From contig JAMPAK010000001.1 in NCBI GenBank assembly GCA_023667285.1, positions 605,006 to 669,005 on the forward strand: a DNA stretch of 64,000 nucleotides, given 5' to 3'. Made by a program: the position numbers and the translations under genes. Below the pieces are notes generated by a model. The model was not told the origin of the DNA, ran no database searches, and was given only the letters and a program-made list of their open reading frames with translations. This DNA is from Muribaculaceae bacterium. GTDB taxonomy: Bacteria > Bacteroidota > Bacteroidia > Bacteroidales > Muribaculaceae. Of the stretch, positions 15,890 through 25,111 are shown in pieces; position 1 is the stretch's first letter; the number at the start of each line of letters is the position of its first letter.

Positions 15890-16942
15890 ATGAAACGGAT
15901 CATCCTTCCGCTCATTGTGGTAATGCTCACGGCCATGGAGCTGTGTGCACAAGGAAATGCATCAGACAAGAAACAATTTATGGTCTTCGGTGTGGCCTTC
16001 TACAACCTTGAGAACCTCTTTGACACGATCAACAACAATGGGTCGTATGACCTCGAGTTCTCACCTGCAGGCTCGCGCCAGTGGAACGGGGAGAAATACT
16101 GGAGCAAGATTAACAATCTGGCCCGTGCTATCTCCAACATGACTTCGAAGACAACCCCCATGGGCCCGGCCATAATCGGTGTGAGTGAGATTGAGAACAA
16201 GTCAGTGCTCGATGATCTGGTGAGGGCTGAGGCCATCAAGAAATGGCGCCTCCAGGTGGTTCATCATGACTCTCCCGACCGTCGTGGCGTGGACGTCAGC
16301 CTCCTCTACAATCCCCGCCTCTTCAAGGTGATTGACGTGACAAACCATACTCTGAAAATAGAGGGCTATGAGTCGTTCAGGACCCGTGACCAGATGTGTG
16401 TCACCGGAGTTCTTGGTGGTGACACGCTGAGTGTAATCGTCAACCACTGGCCTTCACGTCTGGGAGGACAGGAGCAGTCGAGCTATCTGCGCGAGGCTGC
16501 GGCAGACCTCTCCAAGCACATTGCAGACTCCCTCTGGGCCATTCGCCCCAACCAGGGTGTCATCGTGATGGGCGACCTCAATGACGACCCGATGGACAAA
16601 TCGTGTGCCGTCAATCTCGGAGCAAACAAGGATGAGAACAAGGTGTCAGCCCACGGCTTCTTCAACCCCTGGTGGAAGATGCTCGACAAGGGTATAGGCA
16701 CACTGGCCTACAAGAGTTCATGGAATCTCTTTGACCAGATAATCGTATCAGGCACGTTGCTTGAGAAAAACAATCCCGGCCGTCTGCATTACTGGAAATG
16801 TCGTGTGAACAACTTCGACTTCCTCATAGACCGTGAGGGTCAGCGCCAGGGCTATCCCAAGCGCACATTTGCCTCGGGCCAGTGGCTCAACGGTTATTCA
16901 GACCACTTCCCCACTGAGGTCTTCTTGATTAAGGAAAAGTGA
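15890..16942 (+). CDS. Secreted endonuclease/exonuclease/phosphatase (EEP) family protein
   Basis: A 350-residue protein with a Sec signal peptide (MKRIILPLIVVMLTAMELCA). The EEP fold motifs are all visible: FYNLENLFD (metal-binding Asn), GVSEIENKSVLDDL (catalytic Glu), DRRGVDVSLLY, IVNHWPSR (catalytic His region), MGDLNDDPMD (Asp/Asn pair) and C-terminal YSDHFP. The family cleaves nucleic acids or removes phosphates. The ATG at 15890 gives a clean signal peptide. It is followed by a cytidylate-kinase-like gene, a TonB receptor and two DUF5689 lipoproteins, suggesting extracellular nucleic-acid degradation linked to uptake. Confidence 0.9.
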   Translation: MKRIILPLIVVMLTAMELCAQGNASDKKQFMVFGVAFYNLENLFDTINNNGSYDLEFSPAGSRQWNGEKYWSKINNLARAISNMTSKTTPMGPAIIGVSEIENKSVLDDLVRAEAIKKWRLQVVHHDSPDRRGVDVSLLYNPRLFKVIDVTNHTLKIEGYESFRTRDQMCVTGVLGGDTLSVIVNHWPSRLGGQEQSSYLREAAADLSKHIADSLWAIRPNQGVIVMGDLNDDPMDKSCAVNLGANKDENKVSAHGFFNPWWKMLDKGIGTLAYKSSWNLFDQIIVSGTLLEKNNPGRLHYWKCRVNNFDFLIDREGQRQGYPKRTFASGQWLNGYSDHFPTEVFLIKEK

Positions 16943-17002
16943 GGATGTGTCCACACAGTGGTTGTCCCTGTTGAATCACATTCAATAAAATGGAAATTTT
17001 AA

Positions 17003-17638
17003 ATGGCTGATAAAAAACCATTTGTAATCACCGTGGGCCGTCAATTTGGTTCGGGGGGGCGTGAACTCGGCAAAGCCCTGGCCAAAGAACTCGGCATAGA
17101 TTACTATGACAAGGAACTCCTCATTGAGGCTGCAAAGAAAGCCGGGGTGAACCCGGAGTTTTTTGAGAAGAATGATGAGCGTTTTCCCTCGTTTCTCCAC
17201 GGACTCTTCTCGTTCTCGATGGGTGTCACCCCTATGTGCTACTACACAGGGGGATCCTCCATCACTGACGATGGACTCTATAAGGCAGTGAGCGACTTCA
17301 TCACACAGACGGCGGCAGAGAAATCGTTTGTGGTCGTGGGGCGTACAGCCGACTATATATTGCGCGACCATCCGCGTGTAGTCAACCTCTTTGTCCATGC
17401 TCCGATGGAGGAGTGTGTGAGACGCATAACAGAGCGGCAGGACGCCATTACACCTGAAAAGGCAGAGGCTCTTGCACGGAAGACAAACAAATGGCGCGCG
17501 GACTACTACAACTTCTTCACCGATAAGGAGTGGGGGCACGCCGACTCTTATCATCTCACCGTCGACTCCTCAATCCTGCCCATCAAGGACTGTGTGGAAC
17601 TGGTGAAGAACTACCTTAAACTAAGGGAAATAATCTGA
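17003..17638 (+). CDS. Cytidylate-kinase-like protein
   Basis: A 211-residue cytoplasmic protein with an N-terminal P-loop-like stretch GRQFGSGGRELGKALA (about 12-27) and YYDKELL. It continues with a VVVGRTADYILRDH segment and a LID-like ERQDAITPEKAEALARKTN, as in the 'cytidylate kinase-like family' (AAK6-like) rather than canonical Cmk. It lies 60 nt after the nuclease and 27 nt before the TonB receptor. The simplest reading is phosphorylation of salvaged nucleoside monophosphates; the true substrate is not known. Confidence 0.85.
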   Translation: MADKKPFVITVGRQFGSGGRELGKALAKELGIDYYDKELLIEAAKKAGVNPEFFEKNDERFPSFLHGLFSFSMGVTPMCYYTGGSSITDDGLYKAVSDFITQTAAEKSFVVVGRTADYILRDHPRVVNLFVHAPMEECVRRITERQDAITPEKAEALARKTNKWRADYYNFFTDKEWGHADSYHLTVDSSILPIKDCVELVKNYLKLREII

Positions 17639-17665
17639 AAACACAAACAAATCAAACTTATATTT

Positions 17666-20431
17666 ATGAGAATCAAACTGTTTCTGCTACTGCTGCTGAC
17701 GGCTGCACTGCCGTCGCTTGCTCAAAAGACGGGCGTAGCCGGTACTGTTGTCGACTCAAACACGGGGGCACCCGTCGACGGCGCCACCGTCATGCTCGAC
17801 AATCAGGCTCTCACCGTCACCACAGGCCCGACGGGGACATTCGACTTCCCCGATGCGAAGCCCGGTGCTGAGGATCTCATAGTCCTCGCTTATGGCTATA
17901 ATGACTACAGCCAGGCCATCATTATTCCGGCCGGCAAGAGCCTGAACCTCGGATTTGTGAAAATCCAAAGTTCCAACGTGTTCGACACCTTCTTTGAGGA
18001 GCAAAACGACCTTCTTTTCGACCAGGCTGTGCTGGAGGATGAGGAAGGCAATATGCAGACCATCGCCGCACTCACCGGAGCCAGCGATGATATCTACTAC
18101 AATTCTGCTTCTTATGATTTCCAGCCGTTCCGTTTCCGTGTGCGCGGCTATGACTCAAAATACACTGAGACATATATCAACGGCATCTCGTTCAACGACC
18201 TTGCCCGCGGCCGCTTCAACTACTCGACTCTCGGCGGCATGAACCGTGCCTTCCGCGACCGCACCACGGCGCTCGGACTCGGTGCCGCAGACTTCGGGTT
18301 CGGCAACATCGGCGGTGCATCGGACATCAACACACTCGCCTCACACTACGCGCCCGGCTTCAACGGGTCTGCAGCCTATACAAACTCCAACTATATGCTG
18401 CGCGCCATGGCTCAGTATTCCTCCGGCCTCAACCAGAACGGATGGGCATTTTCCGTGAGCGGCATCGTGCGCTATGCCAATGAAGGCGTGGTCGAGGGCA
18501 CATTCTATAATTCAGCAGGTCTCTTCGCCTCGCTCCAGAAGGTGTTCAACGACAAGCACTCGCTCAACCTCACAGTGTGGGGCGCTCCCACGCAGCGTGC
18601 CTCAAATCCCTCAACATACCTTGAGGCATATGAACTCGCTGACAATAACCTCTATAACCCCAACTGGGGCTATCAGGACGGTAAGAAGCGTTCATCGCGT
18701 ATCATCGAGACGTTTGATCCCACCGCCGTGCTCAACTGGGTGTGGAGACCCCGCGAGGGAACTACCCTCAACACCGGTGCTGCATTCCGTTCAGTCCACT
18801 ATTCGACATCCTCACTCTCATGGTTTGATGGCCCGGATCCCCGCCCCGACTATTACCGCTATCTCCCTTCATTCTATTATGAGGATGGCGAGCCCACTGA
18901 GACCTCAGACTACTATGCTCACCTCTGGCGCACAGACGAGAGTTTCCGTCAGCTCGACTGGGACTCATTCTACCAGGCCAACTACCTGAATAACCAATAT
19001 GGCCGCGGCGGTGACCTCAGCAAGAAGGGCGCAGCAAGCTATATCCTTGAGGACCGTCACAGCAATCAGGCTGACTGGGTGTTCAACTCAGTGCTCAACC
19101 ACCGTCTCAATGAGAATATGACACTCCAGGCCGGTGTCAGCGTCAACTACACCAGCGCCCACTACTACAAGACCATCCGCGACCTTCTGGGTGGTGAGTA
19201 CTGGATTGACATCGACAAGTTTACAGAGCGCGACTTCCCCTCTGACCCTGACATGCTTCAGAACGACCTCCGCAACCCCAACCGCAAGGTGGGCGAGGGA
19301 GACATCTTCGACTACAACTACTATATCAACGCTGTCCAGGCCACAGCATGGATCCAGAATCAGATAGCACTTCCCCGCTGGGATATCAACTATGGCCTCA
19401 AACTCGGCTATACACAGTTCTACCGCGACGGCAAGATGCAGTCAGGCCGCGACCCGGAGAACTCTTATGGCAAGGGCACTGTCCATCGCTTCGACACCGG
19501 TATGCTGAAAGCAGGTGCCACCTATAAGATTGATGGCCGCAATTACATACAGGCCCATGCCTCATATGGCACACAGGCTCCTCTCTTCGAGTATGCCTAC
19601 ATCTCGCCGCGCTACAAGGAGCGTGCCATCGACGGTCTTGAGAACGAGCGCATCCTCTCAGGCGACATCTCTTACATCTGGAACTATCGCCGCTTCCGCG
19701 GTGCCATCACCGGTTTTTGGACAAATATGTATGACCAGACAGAGCGCACATCGTTCTATGACGACCAGTATTCAACCTATATGAACTATGTGCTCAAGAA
19801 GGTGAACACCACCTATAAGGGCATCGAGCTCGGCATGGCCTACAAGGTGACACCCTCTGTCACAGTGAGCGCCGCAGCCACTTATGCGAAGTATCAGTAT
19901 AAGAACCGTCCCATCGGCACACGCTCATATGAGAATAACTTCCGCGCTGACACCACTCAGGTTGTGTATCTCAAGAACTTCTATCTGGGAGGGACACCTC
20001 AAACCGCTGTCAACCTCGGCATCGATTGGGCAGCCCCCGGCTCATGGTTCTTCAACGTCAACGGTTCATGGATGGGCAACGCCTATGTTAACCTCTCGCC
20101 CGTGCGCCATGAGGCCCTCCCCGACCTCTGGGAGAAATATCCCTCTCAGGAGGAACTCGAGGCCAAGATGGATGAGCTCGCAAGCCAGGATAAACTCAAG
20201 GATGCCTTTGTGCTCAATGCCTCTATCGGCAAGGTTGTCTACATCAACCGCAAGGTGTCGATGAACTTCAACCTCAATGTGGACAATATCCTCAATAACC
20301 GCAAAATCCAGACCTACGGCTATCAGCAGGGACGCTTCGACTACACCAACTACGACTCGCAGAAATATCCCAACAAGTATTCCTACGCACAGGGAATCAA
20401 GGTTTACTTCAATGTCGGTATCCGTTTCTAA
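17666..20431 (+). CDS. TonB-dependent receptor with N-terminal carboxypeptidase-regulatory-like domain
   Basis: A 921-residue outer-membrane receptor. It has a signal peptide (1-19), a CarboxypepD_reg-like beta-sandwich (about 22-100, GVAGTVVDSNTGAPVDGATV), then a plug with FRVRGYDSKYTETYINGI and GGASDINTLAS, and a long Tyr/Asn-rich barrel ending in GIKVYFNVGIRF with terminal Phe. It belongs to the non-SusC receptors: no SusD gene is adjacent. Instead two DUF5689 lipoproteins follow at 27 and 32 nt. The upstream secreted nuclease suggests a nucleic-acid-derived ligand. Confidence 0.9.
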   Translation: MRIKLFLLLLLTAALPSLAQKTGVAGTVVDSNTGAPVDGATVMLDNQALTVTTGPTGTFDFPDAKPGAEDLIVLAYGYNDYSQAIIIPAGKSLNLGFVKIQSSNVFDTFFEEQNDLLFDQAVLEDEEGNMQTIAALTGASDDIYYNSASYDFQPFRFRVRGYDSKYTETYINGISFNDLARGRFNYSTLGGMNRAFRDRTTALGLGAADFGFGNIGGASDINTLASHYAPGFNGSAAYTNSNYMLRAMAQYSSGLNQNGWAFSVSGIVRYANEGVVEGTFYNSAGLFASLQKVFNDKHSLNLTVWGAPTQRASNPSTYLEAYELADNNLYNPNWGYQDGKKRSSRIIETFDPTAVLNWVWRPREGTTLNTGAAFRSVHYSTSSLSWFDGPDPRPDYYRYLPSFYYEDGEPTETSDYYAHLWRTDESFRQLDWDSFYQANYLNNQYGRGGDLSKKGAASYILEDRHSNQADWVFNSVLNHRLNENMTLQAGVSVNYTSAHYYKTIRDLLGGEYWIDIDKFTERDFPSDPDMLQNDLRNPNRKVGEGDIFDYNYYINAVQATAWIQNQIALPRWDINYGLKLGYTQFYRDGKMQSGRDPENSYGKGTVHRFDTGMLKAGATYKIDGRNYIQAHASYGTQAPLFEYAYISPRYKERAIDGLENERILSGDISYIWNYRRFRGAITGFWTNMYDQTERTSFYDDQYSTYMNYVLKKVNTTYKGIELGMAYKVTPSVTVSAAATYAKYQYKNRPIGTRSYENNFRADTTQVVYLKNFYLGGTPQTAVNLGIDWAAPGSWFFNVNGSWMGNAYVNLSPVRHEALPDLWEKYPSQEELEAKMDELASQDKLKDAFVLNASIGKVVYINRKVSMNFNLNVDNILNNRKIQTYGYQQGRFDYTNYDSQKYPNKYSYAQGIKVYFNVGIRF

Positions 20432-20458
20432 TCACTCCATACTCACGAATATCAGAAT

Positions 20459-22303
20459 ATGAAACCATATAAGACCATAATTGCCGCTGCCCTCGCTGCC
20501 GCCGTCTCAGGCGCTATGGTGAGCTGCGACGATGACTTCGACCGTCCGCCGGTGATCACGCCGGTGGCTACATATGAGGTCAACACACCTATCGCTGAAT
20601 TCAAGGAGATGTTCTGGAACTACACCCAGAGCAATTCCTACACCACCATCCCCGTGAATGCTGAGGGTGACTCCATCATAGTGGGCGGACGCATCACAAC
20701 CTCCGACCTAGAGGGAAATGTCTATCAGACGCTCGTGGTTCAGGATGAGACAGGTGCCCTCTACTTCGGTGTCAATATGTATGACATCAACGAGAAATAT
20801 CAGTATGGCCAGGAGGTAAGAATAAATGTCACCGGCATGATTGTGGGTGGCTACAACGGACTTCTTCAGGTAGGCGGCATCTACAACGGCTCTCTGGGAC
20901 GTATGGAGGAGGCTACCTTCACCACCCACGCCCAGGTTAACGGACTCCCCGACAAAGCCAAGGCTCAGGCTCTGATTGCTGACGCCACTATGGCCGAACT
21001 CAAGACTGCCAACTCGACTGCTGCAGGCGTGCAGGAGTGGCAGAGCCGTTTTGTCCGCTTCTCAGGCGTGCACTTCAACGGAGGCGGTACACTGAAGTGG
21101 ACAGACAATCCAGGCAATACAGGCTACTCTAATCGCACTCTCATTGATGCCGAGGGTAATGAGCTTACCTTCCGCACCAGCAACAAGAGCACGTTTGCCG
21201 GCGAGACCCTTCCGGCCGGAACCGGAAATGTCGTGGCTATGCTCAGTTACTATAGCGGAAACTGGCAGCTCGTCATGATGGATCCCGCCACTGACTGCAC
21301 CGACTTTGATGGCACACCCTCTCAGCCCGACGGACCCTCAGGCGATGATATCTATGCAGCGTCGTTCAAGGATGGTATGGAGAATTATGTGATTGAGAAT
21401 GTCAAGGCTCCCGCTGAGGTGCCAGATATCTGGAAGCATGACTCAAAGTATGGCTATGTCATTGCAACCGCTTATGCCAACAACTCCAACTATGAGTCTG
21501 AGTCATGGCTCATCTCTCCCGTCATCGACCTCGGAGGCCAGGACAAGGCTTATCTTTCATATGAGCAGGCTCTGAACTACTTCTCGTCAGTCACCGTAGC
21601 CCAGACCCAGGCTCAGGCCGCTATCCGCGAGGAGGGCTCGACGACATGGACAATGCTCACACCCTCTGCTTGGCCCACAACAATGAACTGGGACTTCTCG
21701 TCTGTCGGCGACATTGACATATCTGCCTTCGCCGGTAAGAAGGTGCAGTTAGGTTTCCGTTACTCATCGACCGCCTCCAAGGCAGGAACATGGGAACTGA
21801 AGAATGTGGTGATCCGACCCACAGGCAATCCCTCGCCCGTCAATCCCGACACACCTGACACTCCCACAGTCGGCGCTAAGTTCAGCAAGGTGACTTCCAT
21901 CACCTCGGGCAAGCAGTATGTCATTGTGACTGACGGCAAGATGGCCACACCTCTGTCCACCAACTATGGTTATCTCCAGGTGGTCGATGTGGCAGTGTCA
22001 GGCGATATTGTCGAGGCAGATGAGAAGAATGCCTTCACAATCGAGACAGCTGACGGTGGTTATACAATAAAGGATGCCTCAGGCAAATATTACTATATGA
22101 CCGGCTCCTTCAACTCGTTCAATACAGATGCGTCAGCAGTGGCCGGAAGTGTCTTCACAATCACTACCGGAGCAGACGGAACCATGACGATAACCAATGT
22201 CGCCATGGGGAAGACCCTGCAGTATGACTCCAAGTATTCATCATACGGTGCATACGCTGACATCACCCATCCCCTGCCTGTTCTTTACGAAAAGGTAAAT
22301 TGA
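20459..22303 (+). CDS. DUF5689 surface lipoprotein with choice-of-anchor-J-like domain
   Basis: A 614-residue lipoprotein with lipobox GAMVSC (Cys about 23) followed by DDDFDR, the acidic pattern of Bacteroidetes surface-exposed lipoproteins. Residues about 38-270 match DUF5689 (OB-fold-like, with GGRITTSDLEGNVYQTLVVQD and GLLQVGGIYNG). About 300-455 is a jelly-roll domain of choice-of-anchor-J type (DIWKHDSKYGYVIATAY, WLISPVIDLGG). A C-terminal beta-rich domain follows a PDTPDTP linker. It may capture substrate for the preceding TonB receptor, playing the part SusD plays elsewhere; this is inferred from position. Confidence 0.85.
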   Translation: MKPYKTIIAAALAAAVSGAMVSCDDDFDRPPVITPVATYEVNTPIAEFKEMFWNYTQSNSYTTIPVNAEGDSIIVGGRITTSDLEGNVYQTLVVQDETGALYFGVNMYDINEKYQYGQEVRINVTGMIVGGYNGLLQVGGIYNGSLGRMEEATFTTHAQVNGLPDKAKAQALIADATMAELKTANSTAAGVQEWQSRFVRFSGVHFNGGGTLKWTDNPGNTGYSNRTLIDAEGNELTFRTSNKSTFAGETLPAGTGNVVAMLSYYSGNWQLVMMDPATDCTDFDGTPSQPDGPSGDDIYAASFKDGMENYVIENVKAPAEVPDIWKHDSKYGYVIATAYANNSNYESESWLISPVIDLGGQDKAYLSYEQALNYFSSVTVAQTQAQAAIREEGSTTWTMLTPSAWPTTMNWDFSSVGDIDISAFAGKKVQLGFRYSSTASKAGTWELKNVVIRPTGNPSPVNPDTPDTPTVGAKFSKVTSITSGKQYVIVTDGKMATPLSTNYGYLQVVDVAVSGDIVEADEKNAFTIETADGGYTIKDASGKYYYMTGSFNSFNTDASAVAGSVFTITTGADGTMTITNVAMGKTLQYDSKYSSYGAYADITHPLPVLYEKVN

Positions 22304-22335
22304 ATTAACATCAATCAGAATTTTCGATTCAAATT

Positions 22336-25104
22336 ATGAGAAATCTCAAGACATATCTGGGACTGCTCTTCGCAGGGGCTCTGGCACTCACATCTTGCCA
22401 GAACGACTTCGATGACCCCTCAATGACTGTCCCTACGTCATCGTGGCTCGCCAATGAGAGCGCTTATGACGTCATGACAATCTCCCAGCTCAAGACAGCC
22501 TACTGGGAGGATGCCGAGAACTACTACAAGACCATCGGCGAGGGCGCAGACGGCAAGCACATCCTTGTGAAGGGCCGTGTCATCTCGTCTGACGCCTCAG
22601 GCAATATCTACAAAAGCCTTGTCATCCAGGATGCCACAGGCGCGCTGGCCATGTCGATCAACCAGAACTCGATGTGTGTCAAGTATCGCCGCGGCCAGGA
22701 ACTTGTGCTCGATGTCACTGGCATGACCATTGGCAAGTATGCATCGCTCCAGCAGCTCGGCTCGCCGGAAGACGACCCTACCTATGGCGCGCAGACCACA
22801 TTCATGCCCTATGCCATATTTGAGGAGCACTCGCAGCTCAATGGGCTTCCTGACCTTGCTGCCCTCGACACCATCACAGTGCGCTCCAAGAGTGACCTGC
22901 CCACGACTCCCGAGGGGCTGCGCCAATGGCAGTCGCAGCTCGTGCGCTTCAATGATGTGGCATTTGAGAATGCCGGTGTAAATACGTTCGCTCTCTCGAA
23001 GGAGACCGTCAATGAGACACTCAACCTCTCAGACGGCAATACTATAGTTGTCCGCACTTCAGGCTACTCCAACTTCTGGAGCGACCCTCTCCCCACCGGA
23101 CGCGGTGATATCGTGGGTATCCTCAGTTATCACACAAATGGTGGCTGGCAGATTCTTCTCATCGACCGCGAGGGCTGCATGAACTTCGGCAATCCCACTC
23201 AGAATCCCGGTGGTGAGGATAATCCCTACACCGTTGACGATGCAATCGCTATCGAGGCCGGCGGCGGTGTGGCTACCCAGGTTTGGACACGCGGCTACAT
23301 TGTGGGTGCTGTGGCTCCCGGTGTGCAGACCGTGTCAGGCAACTCAGACATCCAGTTCACTGACAAACCTGACCTTGACAACACTCTTGTCATCGCATCT
23401 TCCAAGGATTGCAAGGACTACACACAATGTCTGGTAGTGGCTCTTCCCCAGGGTTCAAAGCTGCGCCAGTATGGCAACCTCGTTGACAATCCCACAAACT
23501 ATGGCAAGACCATCGACCTTAAGGGTAACCTCGCCGAGGTGATGGGCACATATGGCATCACAGGCAACAGCGGCACTACAGCCGAGTTCAAGATTGAAGG
23601 TGTTGAAGTTCCCGCCGATCCCGGCACTGAGGCAGGCGACGGCACTGAAGAGAAGCCATATCTCTGCTCTCAGATTATTGCTATGAACCCGACCTCGACT
23701 GATGCTTCGCCTGATGGTGGCGCGGGAATCTGGATGACCGGCTATATCGTAGGCTCAATGCCCACAGGTGGTTCATCAACTACGCTGTCAGGTACAAAAT
23801 TCAGTATAGCTGATGCTGCTGAGACAAATATTGTTGTCGGCCCGACACCTGACTGCACTGACGTGACACTCTGTGTTGGAATCCAGCTCCCGGGTGAGAG
23901 CTCAGCTCCCGGCATTCGCTCATCGCTCAACCTCAAAGCCAATCCCGGTAATCTGGGTAAGGCTGTAAGCCTCTATGGCGATGTTATGAAGTATTGTGGC
24001 GGCCCCGGCCTCAAGAATACCTCTAAGTACAAACTTGACGGTGGAAGCACTCCTGACACTCCTGACACGCCTGGAGAAGTTGTGACATCTATAGATGAGG
24101 ACTTCAATGGTCTCTCATCACTTCCCACCGGGTGGTCTCAAAAACAGATTGAAGGGACTAAAACATGGTATATAACATCTTTTAATAATATATACTATGC
24201 CTCAATGACCGGATATAAGGGAACTGCACCCTTCGATTCCTGGCTCATTTCTCCTGCTGTCAATATGGATGGCGTAAATGAAAAAGTGCTGTCATTTGAC
24301 AATCAGGTAAATGGATATGGGTCAACAACCTCAGTGTTTGAGACATATGTCATGACAACTGGAGATCCCTCGACTGCCACATTGACTAAGTTGAATCCGA
24401 CTTTATCTGTGGCTCCAGCATCGGGCTATTCTGAATGGACCAATTCCGGAAATTTAGATCTCAGTTCATTCTCAGGTATTGTCTATATAGGTTTCAGATA
24501 TAAAGCAACGACAGATGCCAACTACGCTACATGGTGTGTGACAAATGTCAAACTCGGTAAAAAGTCAGGTGGAGAGACTCCTGATGAACCCGTCACACCT
24601 CCCTCTCCGTCCGGTGACACATCCGCTGATTTCAGTACTTTCGGTTCGACCAATACTACTTATGGCACCTATACTAGTACAACCGGTTGGGTTGCTGCAT
24701 GGGCACAGATACTCTCAGGCAGTACGACACCTGACAATAAGAATACTTTCGCTGTATTTGGAACTGACAAGGATTTTGCCGTCTGTCTTAACGGAAATAC
24801 AGCTAAAATCGGGACTCTTACCTCTCCGACTCTAGGTGGGGGGCTTGGCACATTGACATTTGATTATTGTCAGCCTTATACAGATACAAAGTGTAAACTT
24901 ACCATTAATATCAAGCAGAACGGCAATGTTGTCGCCTCAGATGTGCTTGAAAATAATGGCATGACCAAACTCACCAAATATGTTTATTCTCATAACTTTG
25001 GTGTGAGCGGAGACTTTGTGATTGAGATTGTCAATGATTGTCCCTCGGCTGCAACCAGTAACAAGGATCGTGTAGCCTTATGGAATATGGGTTGGACTCA
25101 TTGA
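22336..25104 (+). CDS. Multidomain DUF5689/DUF6359 surface lipoprotein
   Basis: A 922-residue lipoprotein with lipobox ALTSCQ (Cys about 21). Residues about 35-285 are a second DUF5689 domain, parallel to the upstream gene (VKGRVISSDASGNIYKSLVIQD). Two related DUF6359-like repeats follow at about 295-430 and 440-575 (TRGYIVGAV and MTGYIVGSMPTGG). A choice-of-anchor-J-like domain lies at about 590-735 and a C-terminal beta-sandwich at about 755-922. From about 24,080 onward the DNA is visibly AT-richer, with codons such as ATA and TTA that are rare earlier, suggesting a C-terminus of different origin. It probably works with the TonB receptor. Confidence 0.83.
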   Translation: MRNLKTYLGLLFAGALALTSCQNDFDDPSMTVPTSSWLANESAYDVMTISQLKTAYWEDAENYYKTIGEGADGKHILVKGRVISSDASGNIYKSLVIQDATGALAMSINQNSMCVKYRRGQELVLDVTGMTIGKYASLQQLGSPEDDPTYGAQTTFMPYAIFEEHSQLNGLPDLAALDTITVRSKSDLPTTPEGLRQWQSQLVRFNDVAFENAGVNTFALSKETVNETLNLSDGNTIVVRTSGYSNFWSDPLPTGRGDIVGILSYHTNGGWQILLIDREGCMNFGNPTQNPGGEDNPYTVDDAIAIEAGGGVATQVWTRGYIVGAVAPGVQTVSGNSDIQFTDKPDLDNTLVIASSKDCKDYTQCLVVALPQGSKLRQYGNLVDNPTNYGKTIDLKGNLAEVMGTYGITGNSGTTAEFKIEGVEVPADPGTEAGDGTEEKPYLCSQIIAMNPTSTDASPDGGAGIWMTGYIVGSMPTGGSSTTLSGTKFSIADAAETNIVVGPTPDCTDVTLCVGIQLPGESSAPGIRSSLNLKANPGNLGKAVSLYGDVMKYCGGPGLKNTSKYKLDGGSTPDTPDTPGEVVTSIDEDFNGLSSLPTGWSQKQIEGTKTWYITSFNNIYYASMTGYKGTAPFDSWLISPAVNMDGVNEKVLSFDNQVNGYGSTTSVFETYVMTTGDPSTATLTKLNPTLSVAPASGYSEWTNSGNLDLSSFSGIVYIGFRYKATTDANYATWCVTNVKLGKKSGGETPDEPVTPPSPSGDTSADFSTFGSTNTTYGTYTSTTGWVAAWAQILSGSTTPDNKNTFAVFGTDKDFAVCLNGNTAKIGTLTSPTLGGGLGTLTFDYCQPYTDTKCKLTINIKQNGNVVASDVLENNGMTKLTKYVYSHNFGVSGDFVIEIVNDCPSAATSNKDRVALWNMGWTH

Positions 25105-25111
25105 TAGAAAG

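Noticed and set aside
24040-24075. Tandem DNA repeat at the PDTPDTP coding stretch
   Set aside because: It is a short Pro/Asp/Thr interdomain linker, also present in the previous gene; no sign of a mobile or regulatory repeat.
17666-25104. Interpretation of the TonB receptor and lipoproteins as a SusC/SusD polysaccharide locus
   Set aside because: The lipoproteins are DUF5689-type, not SusD, and no glycoside hydrolase, sensor or ECF sigma factor is adjacent.
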